A stretch of 34,607 nucleotides of DNA from contig JANWUW010000016.1 in assembly GCA_025057935.1 (NCBI GenBank), positions 1 to 34,607 of the forward strand, given 5' to 3'. Within the stretch, counting starts at the first letter, position 1. Each line of letters starts with the position of its first letter. Source of the stretch: Thermoflexales bacterium. Its GTDB lineage: Bacteria; Chloroflexota; Anaerolineae; J036; Brachytrichaceae. The position numbers were made by a program, and so were the translations under genes. A model generated the notes under the pieces. The model was given only the letters and a program-made list of their open reading frames with translations. It made no database searches and was not told where the DNA came from. Shown here in pieces: positions 6,719 through 14,864 of this stretch.

Positions 6719-7480
6719 CTACTCCTCTGCGCGGAATGTGTCGAGTCGCTGCCAGTACCGTTCTCCACCAACGCGCGCGACATACTCGCGCACGCTGCGA
6801 GCCATCGCCTCAACGTCGCCGAACAGCTCTTTCATCTGCGAGGCATAGCAGGCGATAGCGTGAATACGCAACGCGACCTCCTCCTCGCTTAAGGCGACGG
6901 TGCCCGGAAGCATTCCTGCTGTGAGCTCTGATGCTTCTGCGGACTCCGAGAGATAGGCGTAGGGAAAGTCCTCGTAATAGATCAGCGGTTGAGCGAAGTC
7001 CACAAGTTGCTCCACCGCTTGGCGCGTGATCACGTGATCGACATGGCGACCCAACGCCAGTGGGCAATACACCGTGCGCGCTTGCCGAATGAGCGGCTTG
7101 AGCGCCTCACGCGCACGAGGCAAGTGCGCCTCCCAATCAAAGGGATGCACGTTGCCGCCGATGAAGTTCTCAACGTAGAGCGGTTGCCCCGCGTGGTCGT
7201 AGCGGTAGATCGCGTCATCGAGGTTCAGGTGCACTGCCTGCGCGCCGAGCACTGCACACGCGCGCTGATCTTCGGCGCGGCGGTGAACATACGGTTGATC
7301 GCCAAGCGCCCACTGAGCGTGGAGGCGCTGTGCGCTCGTGGAGAGCGGGCGCCCCACCGGCGCATCAGCGGTGTGCAGCGTGGCGACGGTCACCGCTTCG
7401 CCATTGCGCGCCAGGCGCGCAACCAGCCCCCCACACGAAAGCGCGACATCGTCAAGATGGGGCGAGATGAACAAGATCAC
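6719..7480 (-). CDS. PIG-L family deacetylase
   Basis: A 253-residue protein beginning at GTG 7480-7478, whose first residues VILFISPHLDDVALSCGG carry the metal motif PHLDD of the PIG-L/LmbE family; the second motif is HVDHVITRQAVEQ. Members remove N-acetyl groups from GlcNAc-linked molecules using zinc, for example MshB in mycothiol synthesis, BshB in bacillithiol synthesis and PIG-L in GPI anchors. The start overlaps the stop of the upstream LysM L,D-transpeptidase (GTGA, 7477-7480), and a second L,D-transpeptidase follows. The operon begins with inositol-3-phosphate synthase. So the substrate could be an inositol-GlcNAc conjugate or a wall-related sugar; the context supports both and proves neither. 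No signal peptide, hence cytoplasmic. Confidence 0.9.
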   Translation of the reverse strand: MILFISPHLDDVALSCGGLVARLARNGEAVTVATLHTADAPVGRPLSTSAQRLHAQWALGDQPYVHRRAEDQRACAVLGAQAVHLNLDDAIYRYDHAGQPLYVENFIGGNVHPFDWEAHLPRAREALKPLIRQARTVYCPLALGRHVDHVITRQAVEQLVDFAQPLIYYEDFPYAYLSESAEASELTAGMLPGTVALSEEEVALRIHAIACYASQMKELFGDVEAMARSVREYVARVGGERYWQRLDTFRAEE

Positions 7481-8163
7481 GGCCGGATCACCACCAACGT
7501 GCCGAGCGTCGCCCAGCGATAAAGCGCACGGGCGTCGCGGTGATTGAGCACAACGCAGCCGTACGACCCTGGCGTGCCGACGCGCCAACTCACGCGCCGC
7601 CCATTGGGCAACAACGGCATCGCATGGAATCCGTTCTCTAGGGCGCCGGCATCGTAGAAGCCGAGCCACAAGGGCATGCGTAGTTGCCAGAAGCGCGAGT
7701 AAGCCTCGGGCAGCTTTGTTTTGATGCGAAACACCCCTGGCTTGGTGTCGCGATACGGGTGCTCAGGAGTGGCTAAGCCCGTGCTGACCAGAAACTCGAA
7801 CACGAGCTGCTCGTCTTCGTATGCCCACAACCGTTGCTGGCTGAGGCTGACGTAGATTACCTTGCCATGCCCGCGTTTCGGCTGGATCTTCGGGAGCAAC
7901 CACGGCGAGGTAGCGTTTGGCGCTTGCGGGGTTGGGATGGTGAGCATGCTGCCGGGGATGAGACGCCTAGCACGTATGCCATTCGCGCGCTGCAACTCGC
8001 GCAGGCTGATGCCAAAATGTGCCGCGATGGCTTGCGGCGTGTCGCCATGTTCCACAGCGTAGAGCAACCCACCACCGGGCGGTTCAGCGAACGCCGGCTG
8101 CGTCAGCAGCGCCCAGCAAAGCACGGCGCTCGCGATGCGGGTGAGCCAGAGAAGGCTGCGCAT
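7477..8163 (-). CDS. LysM-containing secreted L,D-transpeptidase
   Basis: A 228-residue protein. Residues 1-26 are a Sec signal peptide ending QPAFA. Residues about 33-77 are a LysM domain (YAVEHGDTPQAIAAHFGISL then LQRANGI, ending LIPGSMLTIP), which binds glycan strands. Residues about 100-228 form a YkuD domain with VIYVSLSQQRLWAYED, a GFHAMP motif (His 180) and GSYGCVVL (catalytic Cys 203). The usual SHGC is SYGC here, with Tyr 201 in place of the His; I know this variant in secreted YkuD proteins of related bacteria, but its effect on activity is unclear. The start ATG at 8163 lies directly after GGAG. It follows inositol-3-phosphate synthase by 47 bp and overlaps PIG-L by 4 bases. Confidence 0.9.
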   Translation of the reverse strand: MRSLLWLTRIASAVLCWALLTQPAFAEPPGGGLLYAVEHGDTPQAIAAHFGISLRELQRANGIRARRLIPGSMLTIPTPQAPNATSPWLLPKIQPKRGHGKVIYVSLSQQRLWAYEDEQLVFEFLVSTGLATPEHPYRDTKPGVFRIKTKLPEAYSRFWQLRMPLWLGFYDAGALENGFHAMPLLPNGRRVSWRVGTPGSYGCVVLNHRDARALYRWATLGTLVVIRP

Positions 8164-8210
8164 CTCCGAGCGCCGATCTTAGCGAAGAGCAGCGAAAACG
8201 CGTGTGTTTT

Positions 8211-9350
8211 TCAAGGTGCGGTGGCGTGATCTTCGCCGCGGATGAAAGCCTCCACCCTCTGACGCGCTTCGTCGTCGGTGAGCTGCTGAGGTGGCGACTT
8301 CATGAAGTATGCCGAGGGGCTGATCAGCGCGCCGCTCAAGCCGCGGTCGAGAGCAAGCTTAGCGCAGCGGATTGCATCAATGACCACGCCTGCGCTATTC
8401 GGGCTATCCCACACCTCTAGCTTCAGCTCAACGTTCAACGGCACATCGCCAAAAGTGGTGCCTTCAATGCGTATGTACGCCCACTTGCGATCAGTGAGCC
8501 AGGGGATGTAATCGCTGGGTCCAACGTGCACATTGTCATCGGGGATCTCGTAGGGCACTTGTGAGGTGACGGCCTGCGTTTTGCTCACTTTCTTTGACTC
8601 GAGGCGCTCGCGCTCAAGCATGTTGAGAAAGTCGGTGTTGCCGCCGAAGTTGAGCTGGTAAGTGCGGTCGATGCGCACACCGCGCTCCACAAATAACCGC
8701 GCCAACGTGCGGTGCACAATGGTCGCGCCAACTTGGCTCTTGATGTCGTCGCCGACGATCGGCAAGCCGCGCTCGCGGAATCGCCGTTGCCAGTATGGCT
8801 CACGTGCGATGAACACTGGAATGCAGTTGACAAAGGCGCAGCCTGCCTGCAACACTTGCTCCACGTACCACTTGGTCGCCTCTTCGCTGCCCACTGGCAA
8901 ATAGTTCACCACAACGTCGGTTTGCGTCTCTTTAAGGATGTTGACTACATCGCTCGTCTCGCCTGGCGCCTTCTTGATAACGCCGGCGAGATACTTGCCA
9001 ATGCCGTCATGAGTCATGCCGCGGTACACGCGGCAACCGAGATAGGGCACCTCGGCAAACTTGTAGGTGTTGTTCGGCGGCACAAAGATCGCCTCGCTGA
9101 GGTCCTTGCCCACCTTGTTCACGTCAATGTCGAACGCAGCGGTGAACTCGATGTCACCGACGTGATACTCGCCGAGCTGAACATGCATCAGACCAGGCAC
9201 GAAGGTCGCAGGGTCTGCGTTGCGGTAATACTGCACACCTTGCACGAGCGCGCTGGCGCAATTGCCCACACCAATGATGGCAACGCGCACTTTCTTCTTG
9301 CTGGAGTTTGGCGTGCGAGGAGAACGGGCAATGTCGTTTGAAGCCGCCAT
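8211..9350 (-). CDS. ino1: Inositol-3-phosphate synthase
   Basis: A 379-residue protein of the prokaryotic type. It converts glucose-6-phosphate to 1D-myo-inositol 3-phosphate with NAD. Visible signatures are the Rossmann [19 protein letters not shown], the [12 protein letters not shown] segment, [45 protein letters not shown] and [12 protein letters not shown], then [13 protein letters not shown] near the end. The start ATG at 9350-9348 has a strong Shine-Dalgarno, GGAAGGAG, at good spacing, and a -10 at 9392-9387. Downstream on the same strand are two L,D-transpeptidases and a PIG-L deacetylase, suggesting the inositol goes to phosphatidylinositol-type lipids, an inositol-linked thiol or an envelope glycan rather than only to a compatible solute. 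Confidence 0.96.
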   Translation of the reverse strand: MAASNDIARSPRTPNSSKKKVRVAIIGVGNCASALVQGVQYYRNADPATFVPGLMHVQLGEYHVGDIEFTAAFDIDVNKVGKDLSEAIFVPPNNTYKFAEVPYLGCRVYRGMTHDGIGKYLAGVIKKAPGETSDVVNILKETQTDVVVNYLPVGSEEATKWYVEQVLQAGCAFVNCIPVFIAREPYWQRRFRERGLPIVGDDIKSQVGATIVHRTLARLFVERGVRIDRTYQLNFGGNTDFLNMLERERLESKKVSKTQAVTSQVPYEIPDDNVHVGPSDYIPWLTDRKWAYIRIEGTTFGDVPLNVELKLEVWDSPNSAGVVIDAIRCAKLALDRGLSGALISPSAYFMKSPPQQLTDDEARQRVEAFIRGEDHATAP

Positions 9351-9386
9351 GACGCTCCTTCCGAGAGAATCTTAAAAAGCGCGCGG

Positions 9387-9394
9387 ATTATAAT
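9387..9394. promoter_or_regulatory. Palindromic -10 shared by ino1 and the S1-domain gene
   Basis: The 8-base palindrome ATTATAAT contains TATAAT on both strands: 9389-9394 on plus and 9392-9387 on minus. Plus-strand transcription would start near 9401 for the S1 gene (ATG 9429), and minus-strand transcription near 9380 for ino1 (ATG 9350). Both -35 regions are weak. The two divergent genes therefore share one melting site and probably compete for polymerase. Confidence 0.6.
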
Positions 9395-9428
9395 TTTCGA
9401 ATCCCCATGGATTGGTGAGACGTTAGCC

Positions 9429-10418
9429 ATGGCGCATCGGTTGGAAGATTTGCGACTTGATGAGGGGTACTGGCGCACGCTGCTTGAGGAAGCGGAACGT
9501 CTGCCCATTGCGCCAACGCGCGAGGGGCAGCCGCGAGGAGCCGAACCGCTTGAGCTGCACGAGGCGGAGAGCGCATTTGCGGCACCCCAAGGCGGTGAGC
9601 GCGCATGGGAAGAACTGCGCGAGGCGGTGGAGCGCGGCGAGCAAGTTGAAGTGGAAGTAATCGGCACCAACCGCGGTGGATTAGTGGTCAGCTACAACGG
9701 CGTGCGCGGTTTTGTGCCAGCCTCGCACCTAAGCGCGCTCGACGGCGACTTTGACGAGGAAGCGCGTCGTGCCATCCTCGCCAGCTATGTCGGGCGGCGC
9801 TTGCGCCTGCGCGTGATTGAGCTCGACCCCAAGGATCAACATCTGGTGTGCTCGGAGCGCGCGCCCGTCTCGGAGGGCACGGCTGCGGAAGCTGTGCCTC
9901 AAATTCTCTACGAAATTCGCCCAGGCGAGATCCGCCGTGGCGTGGTGACCAACCTCACCGGCTTTGGCGCGTTCGTAGACCTTGGCGGCTACGAGGGCTT
10001 GGTGCACGTAAGCGAGATCTCATGGAGCCGCGTTGAGCACCCTCGAGATGTGCTGCGCGTCGGGCAAGAGGTGAACGTCTACGTCATGGGCGTGCAGCCA
10101 GAGGAAAAGCGCATCGCGTTGAGCTTGAAGCGTGCCAAACCAAATCCGTGGGAGGGCTTGGAGCAGCGCTACCGCGTCGGGCAAATCGTGCGCGGCGTGG
10201 TGACTAACGTGGTGCAGTTCGGCGCCTTCGTCAAGGTGGAGGAGGACCTCGAGGGATTGGTGCATGTGAGCGAGCTTGCGGAGGGCGATATCGCGCACCC
10301 ACGGAATGTGGTGCGCGAGGGCGAAGTGGTGCTCGCACGCGTAATCGCAGTGGACGGCGCAGCCCGCAGGCTTGCGCTGAGTTTGCGCGGCGTTGCCCAA
10401 AGCACTCAAAGCACCTAG
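9429..10418 (+). CDS. S1-domain RNA-binding protein (ribosomal protein S1-like)
   Basis: A 329-residue protein. After an acidic N-terminus (1-65) come three S1/OB-fold repeats: about 69-142 (GEQVEVEVIGTNRGGLVV to VRGFVPASHL), 163-235 (GEIRRGVVTNLTGFGAFVD then EGLVHVSEISW) and 249-320 (VGQIVRGVVTNVVQFGAFV then EGLVHVSEL). The arrangement of one divergent and two standard repeats is common for short ribosomal protein S1 homologues outside proteobacteria. These bind mRNA and assist initiation, which is of interest because several genes here seem to have leaderless or weak initiation sites. Transcribed from the shared palindromic -10. It heads a run of five genes separated by 6-13 bases. Confidence 0.88.
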   Translation: MAHRLEDLRLDEGYWRTLLEEAERLPIAPTREGQPRGAEPLELHEAESAFAAPQGGERAWEELREAVERGEQVEVEVIGTNRGGLVVSYNGVRGFVPASHLSALDGDFDEEARRAILASYVGRRLRLRVIELDPKDQHLVCSERAPVSEGTAAEAVPQILYEIRPGEIRRGVVTNLTGFGAFVDLGGYEGLVHVSEISWSRVEHPRDVLRVGQEVNVYVMGVQPEEKRIALSLKRAKPNPWEGLEQRYRVGQIVRGVVTNVVQFGAFVKVEEDLEGLVHVSELAEGDIAHPRNVVREGEVVLARVIAVDGAARRLALSLRGVAQSTQST

Positions 10419-10424
10419 AGGCGC

Positions 10425-11045
10425 ATGTTGACAGCGCTGGTTGCCGGGGTGACGTTTGGGCTTTCCGCTGGTTTCTCGCCCGGACCGCTTAGCCTCTTAG
10501 TGCTCACGCAGAGTTTGCGCTTCGGCGCGCGCGAAGGCGCGCGCGTCGCTTTCGCGCCGCTGATCACCGACGCGCCGATCGTCGCACTGGCGCTGGCGTT
10601 GGCTCATGGTTTGTCACAAACGCGCAACGCCTTGGGCACTATTGCGCTAGTCGGCGCGATGTTCGTCGTGTATCTGGCTTGGCACACGTGGAACGCAGCG
10701 CCGCCGCGCGTGGAGCGCGCCCTAGATGAACCGCCGCGCTCCTTGCTACGCGGCGCAGTGGTCAACTTGCTCAGCCCGCATCCATACTTGTTCTGGCTCA
10801 GCGTTGGCGCGCCGAGCTTGAGCACGGCTGCACAGCGCGCCGGAGTCCTCGGCGCTGCGGCTTTCGTGTTTGGGTTTTACCTGTGCTTAGTCGGCGCCAA
10901 AGTGTTGATGGCGTGGCTGGTAGGGCAGTCGCGCGGTTGGCTGCTGGGGCGCGCCTACCGCTGGATCATGCGCGCGCTCGCGCTGATGATGCTGATCTTC
11001 GCAGCACTGCTGGCGCGCGACGGGATCACCCTGCTGAGCGCGTGA
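10425..11045 (+). CDS. LysE/RhtB family exporter
   Basis: A 206-residue inner-membrane protein with about six helices. The N-terminal helix with FGLSAGFSPGPLSLLVLTQSLRFGAREGAR is the hallmark of the LysE/RhtB amino acid exporter superfamily (SPGP-x-x-L), and NLLSPHPYLFWLSVGAP matches the central conserved NPK/P-x-x-xFW motif position. Such proteins export amino acids or small metabolites by proton exchange; the substrate is not readable from sequence. ATG 10425 is preceded by GAGG, 6 bp after the S1 stop. The neighbours downstream (aldolase, methyltransferase) do not define a pathway. Confidence 0.88.
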   Translation: MLTALVAGVTFGLSAGFSPGPLSLLVLTQSLRFGAREGARVAFAPLITDAPIVALALALAHGLSQTRNALGTIALVGAMFVVYLAWHTWNAAPPRVERALDEPPRSLLRGAVVNLLSPHPYLFWLSVGAPSLSTAAQRAGVLGAAAFVFGFYLCLVGAKVLMAWLVGQSRGWLLGRAYRWIMRALALMMLIFAALLARDGITLLSA

Positions 11046-11058
11046 TACGCTGAGCGCC

Positions 11059-11886
11059 ATGGCAATCGAACCACCGTTTCCCGAGCTCGACGAGCTGCTA
11101 GCGATGATCGGCGAGGTGGGTCATCGCCTTTCAGAGATCAACGCGAGCGAGGGCGCTGCTGGCAACATCTCGATCTACATTGGCTGGAACGTCGAGGTAC
11201 GCCGTCGCTTCCCAAACGCCGAACGGGTCGCGCTCCCTGTCGCTGTGCCCGAGCTGGCAGGCAAAACATTCATCGTCACCGGCTCCGGGCGACGCCTGCG
11301 CGAGATTCGCGATGACCCCGCGGCGAACCTCGCGGCGCTAGTGGTTGATCCAGACGGCGAGCACGCGCAGCTTTACACGTCACCGCGCCGCTTGTTCGCG
11401 CGCGTCACCACAGAGTTCAACACTCACCTCGCGGTGCATCGCGACCAGGTTGTGCGCACAGGGACGAACTTCCATGCTGTGGTGCATGCGCAACCGCTAC
11501 ACCTCACTTACCTCAGCCACATCCCGCGCTACCGCAACGAGCAACACCTGAACCGTCACTTGTTGCGTTGGCAGCCTGAGATGATCGTGCATTTCCCCCA
11601 GGGTTTACGCGTAGTGCCGTTCCTGCTGCCTGGGTCTGCGGAGTTGATGGAAGCCACTGTGCGCGCTTTGCACACGCACCACCTCGTTGTGTGGAGCAAG
11701 CACGGCGTCGTGGCGCGCTCCGAAGTCTCGGTGAAGCGCCCCTGCGACTACATCGAGTATGCCGAAGCCGCCGCGCGCTACGAGCTGATGAACCTGGCGA
11801 ACGGCGAAATCGCCGATGCGCTCTCTGTGGAAGAGATTAGGCGCATCGCGCAGGCGTTTGGCGTGGGGCAAACTGTGTTTGAATAG
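11059..11886 (+). CDS. Class II aldolase, rhamnulose-1-phosphate aldolase (RhaD)-like
   Basis: A 275-residue protein, the same length as E. coli RhaD, and alignable with it from memory: GNISI (36-40), FIVTGSGRRLREIRDDPAAN (71-90), a TTEF segment with the catalytic Glu 119, VVHAQP with His 143, an FPQG-L-VVPFLLPGS block (179-193) and WSKHGVV with His 215. RhaD cleaves L-rhamnulose-1-phosphate to dihydroxyacetone phosphate and lactaldehyde with zinc held by three His. Here the second His of the HxH motif is Gln 145, while Glu 119, His 143 and His 215 are kept. So the fold assignment is firm but substrate and activity are less sure. No rhamnose isomerase or kinase gene is nearby. It follows the exporter by 13 bp. 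Confidence 0.82.
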   Translation: MAIEPPFPELDELLAMIGEVGHRLSEINASEGAAGNISIYIGWNVEVRRRFPNAERVALPVAVPELAGKTFIVTGSGRRLREIRDDPAANLAALVVDPDGEHAQLYTSPRRLFARVTTEFNTHLAVHRDQVVRTGTNFHAVVHAQPLHLTYLSHIPRYRNEQHLNRHLLRWQPEMIVHFPQGLRVVPFLLPGSAELMEATVRALHTHHLVVWSKHGVVARSEVSVKRPCDYIEYAEAAARYELMNLANGEIADALSVEEIRRIAQAFGVGQTVFE

Positions 11887-11892
11887 ACGCAG

Positions 11893-12663
11893 ATGGCTGC
11901 ACTGGTGTCGTCGGTGTCGTTTGACCGCGCTGCAGCGTTCTACGACCAGACGCGTGCCCTGCCGCCGCACATCGCCGACCAAGTCGCGCAGTTGGCGCTG
12001 CGCGCCATGCCGCCCAACGCGCGCGTGTTAGAGATCGGCGTTGGCACGGGACGCATCGCACGCCCGCTGCTTGAGCGCGGCACGCAGGTGGTGGGGGTTG
12101 ACCTTTCGCGCGCGATGATGGCGCGCTTGCGCGCGACGCATCCGCTCGCGCCGCTGGTGCAGGGCGATGCCATGTACTTGCCGTTCGCCGACAACACCTT
12201 CGACGCGGTGATCGCAGTGCATGTGTTGCACCTAGTGGGCGACTGGCGTCTTGCGCTGCGCGAGGCGCGGCGCGTGATGCGCGCCCCAGGCGTCCTCTTG
12301 TTCGGCCACAACGTCAACCTAAACGCGCCCTCGCGCCAATTGCGCGCTGCATTCAACCGCGCGCGCGGGCAAGCAAGCGATCGCTGGCTGGAAGTCGAAG
12401 AGACGCTCGCCCCGACCTTGCGCGCGGAAGGCGCACACATGACGACGTTTGAGACAGACTCATGGATAACGCACACCACACCCCGCGCTGAGCTAGAGGC
12501 ACTGCGTCAGCGCTTGTGGTCTTCAACATGGGCGCTGAGCGACGCAGAGCTGACGTGCATCGTGGGCGAGCTGGAAGCGTGGGCAGTGCAACAGTTCGGC
12601 TCCCTCGATGCTCCCCTCGAAGACGTGCATCGGTTTCGCTGGTGGTGTTTCGCTTTTGTGTGA
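11893..12663 (+). CDS. SAM-dependent class I methyltransferase
   Basis: A 256-residue cytoplasmic protein. Residues 10-20 (FDRAAAFYDQTR) and motif I VLEIGVGTGRIA (about 45-56), then VVGVDLSRAMMARLR, GDAMYLPFADNTFDAVIAVHVLH and the post-III region of Methyltransf_11 family enzymes show a Rossmann methyltransferase binding S-adenosylmethionine. The C-terminal 100 residues contain no known substrate domain. The substrate could be a quinone, lipid or small molecule. ATG 11893 lies 6 bp after the aldolase stop and is inside the same five-gene run, but without evidence for a joint pathway. Confidence 0.88.
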   Translation: MAALVSSVSFDRAAAFYDQTRALPPHIADQVAQLALRAMPPNARVLEIGVGTGRIARPLLERGTQVVGVDLSRAMMARLRATHPLAPLVQGDAMYLPFADNTFDAVIAVHVLHLVGDWRLALREARRVMRAPGVLLFGHNVNLNAPSRQLRAAFNRARGQASDRWLEVEETLAPTLRAEGAHMTTFETDSWITHTTPRAELEALRQRLWSSTWALSDAELTCIVGELEAWAVQQFGSLDAPLEDVHRFRWWCFAFV

Positions 12664-12674
12664 GGATGTTTGGC

Positions 12675-14858
12675 ATGCGTTGGATCGCCCTACTAAGCAG
12701 CGCGTTGTTGCTCAGCGCTTGCGCCGCATCGCCCACCCCAGCGCTGGAGCCGACGCGCACTGCATTGCCGCGCGCGACGCGCGAGGCGATCGCTGCGCGC
12801 CCAACGCCCACCTTCCCACCGCGACCCACCCCCCGCCTCACGCCCAGCCCTACTCCACGTCCCACGCCGCAGCCTATTGCAGCGCCGTCCATCACGGAGG
12901 ACAACGTCAGCCGCCTCGCCGAGCGCTATCGCCTCGAAGCGCCGCTCACGACCCATCTCTACGTGGTCACTTCGCGCACGCTTGCCTTGTTCGGCGGCAA
13001 CACATTCGAGCTGCGCGATGCCGACACTCTTGAGGTGATCGCGCAGACGCCTGTGTTGGAGGAGGCGCGCATGTTTCGAGGCGGCTGGTATGCCATCTCG
13101 CCCGACGCGCGCTTCGGTGCCTATCTGCTACCCAATGGGACGCTGACCGTCTACGATTTGGTCACGTCGCAGCGCGTGCGCACGCTCACTGTGCCTGAGC
13201 CGAGCTTTGATGAAGCTTCTGATTTCGCGCTGACCGTAGATGGGCGCACAGCAGTGCTCGTGGCGCAGCGCGAGCTTTACCGCGTGGACCTTGAGGATGG
13301 CAGCGCGCGCGAACTGGGCATTCAACTGCCGCCGCAGACGCGCACCTTGCGCTTCTCAGAGGATGGCGAGCGGCTCGCGGCGCTGCTAGAGAACGGCGAT
13401 GTGTTGGTGTACAGCCCCCTGCAGTCCACTGCGCCGCTCACGCTGAGCGGCTTCTTTACACAGACCGCTGCAGCCGCAGCGTTCAGCCCCGACGGCACGC
13501 GCTTCGGTGCCTCAGACGGTCGCTCGCTGGTAGTGTGGGCGCTTGATGCGCCACGCCCGCGCGTCGTGCGCACGTTTGAAGACCTCGGAGGGCGCGTCTT
13601 CCCCACTTTTGACGTCAGCAACCGTTACCTCGCCATCAACGACGGCAACTCAGCATACGTGTACGACCTCGACGCTGAGCGTGTGCTGGCGCGCTTTCGG
13701 CTCAACGCTGGCTTAGTCATCGCAAGCGTGGCTTTCGACCTTGACTCGGAACGCATTTACCTCGTCGGCACTGAGGAGCTGACCGCCTTCCGCGTGAGCG
13801 ACGGCGCAGTGGTTCAAAGCGCAGTGCGTCGCCCACTAATGGAGCCGATCTTTTCTGCAGATGGCAACTTGCTGCTTTCGCGCGGAGGCTTGTATCCCTC
13901 TGCCGCGCTCGCTGTTCATCGCGCGGCAGATGGCACGCTGGAGGGAATCGCTGCCCATCGCAGAGCAGTGCGTCGCGTGGTGGTTGACCCGCGCGGCGCT
14001 TTGATCGCTGTGCAGACAGAAGATGGCGCCGTCGCCGTGCGTCGCACAAGCGGCGATCCAGTCGGCACGATCTCACAAGACGAGGGCACGCGCCGCACGC
14101 CGCTGTGCTTCGGCACTCAAGCGCCGCTGCTCGCTTTGCTCGAGGCAAGCTCCACGAGCGAAGCTGCAGTTGCGGTTTGGGACGTAGAGAACGGGCGTCG
14201 CCAGCGCCGCATTCCGCTGCCCGCAGACACGCTTGCCGTGAGCGCTTGCGAGAACGCGCGCAACCTTTTCGCTGTTGCCACGGCAGACGCCCTGCGCGTG
14301 CTGGACTTGCGCGGCGAGGTGTTGGCGAATGCGCCGCTCACGCCCACGCAGCGCGTGCGCGCCCTCTCCGTCAGCGCTGATGCCAAGTGGGTCGCAGCGA
14401 TCACGGAGCAATCCCTGCTCTTCTTCGATGTTGACAATGCGCGCGTGGCGCGCGCGCTTTCCCTCGATCAGCCAGCCGCGGGGGGGCGCTTCGTGGGCGG
14501 CGGCGCAGACTTCGTGTTCGGCGAGCGCAGCGACCGGCTGCGTTGGGTGCGCGTGCCCGATGGCGAGCCCGTTGCGCTCGAGCACGCGCCCGGCAGCGTG
14601 GTGAGCTTTGAGGCGAACCGCGAAGGCACGCTGCTCTTCACAGCTAGCATGGTGCCCACTGAAGACACTATTGAGTCGCCCATCAACGAGCGCGCTTTCG
14701 TGCGCGGCGAGTTCGCGGTGTGGTCGTTGCGCAATGGGCAATTGTTGCGGCGCATCACGCTGCGCGCCCCTATCTGGGGACTCGCCGTCAGCCCAAATGG
14801 TCGACAAGTGGCGCTGGGCGAGCTGAACAACGCGCTTTCAGTGTGGCAGGTGGATTAG
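12675..14858 (+). CDS. Beta-propeller (WD40-like) lipoprotein
   Basis: A 727-residue exported protein. MRWIALLSSALLLSAC is a lipoprotein signal with lipobox LSAC and Cys 16. Residues about 30-75 are a Pro/Thr-rich spacer (repeats of RPTP). The rest is a chain of WD40/YVTN-like blades, for example AAAFSPDGTRFGASDGRSLV, a stretch around HRRAVRRVVVDPRGALIAVQ and the final IWGLAVSPNGRQVALGE, enough for about two seven-bladed propellers. Such proteins serve as scaffolds outside the membrane; no catalytic motif is seen. ATG 12675 has GAGG at 12662-12665; an ATG at 12666 would add three residues. The gene ends 6 bases from the convergent dehydrogenase gene. The long opposite-strand frames are GC-driven shadows. 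Confidence 0.85.
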   Translation: MRWIALLSSALLLSACAASPTPALEPTRTALPRATREAIAARPTPTFPPRPTPRLTPSPTPRPTPQPIAAPSITEDNVSRLAERYRLEAPLTTHLYVVTSRTLALFGGNTFELRDADTLEVIAQTPVLEEARMFRGGWYAISPDARFGAYLLPNGTLTVYDLVTSQRVRTLTVPEPSFDEASDFALTVDGRTAVLVAQRELYRVDLEDGSARELGIQLPPQTRTLRFSEDGERLAALLENGDVLVYSPLQSTAPLTLSGFFTQTAAAAAFSPDGTRFGASDGRSLVVWALDAPRPRVVRTFEDLGGRVFPTFDVSNRYLAINDGNSAYVYDLDAERVLARFRLNAGLVIASVAFDLDSERIYLVGTEELTAFRVSDGAVVQSAVRRPLMEPIFSADGNLLLSRGGLYPSAALAVHRAADGTLEGIAAHRRAVRRVVVDPRGALIAVQTEDGAVAVRRTSGDPVGTISQDEGTRRTPLCFGTQAPLLALLEASSTSEAAVAVWDVENGRRQRRIPLPADTLAVSACENARNLFAVATADALRVLDLRGEVLANAPLTPTQRVRALSVSADAKWVAAITEQSLLFFDVDNARVARALSLDQPAAGGRFVGGGADFVFGERSDRLRWVRVPDGEPVALEHAPGSVVSFEANREGTLLFTASMVPTEDTIESPINERAFVRGEFAVWSLRNGQLLRRITLRAPIWGLAVSPNGRQVALGELNNALSVWQVD

Positions 14859-14864
14859 ACGCGC

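Noticed and set aside
12353-14858. Many long open frames on the strand opposite the beta-propeller lipoprotein, and similar ones opposite the S1, ABC-F, carotenoid and glycosyltransferase genes
   Set aside because: They lie inside well-supported genes, have Arg/Ser/Cys-rich random-looking sequence with no family match, and are expected in GC-rich DNA.
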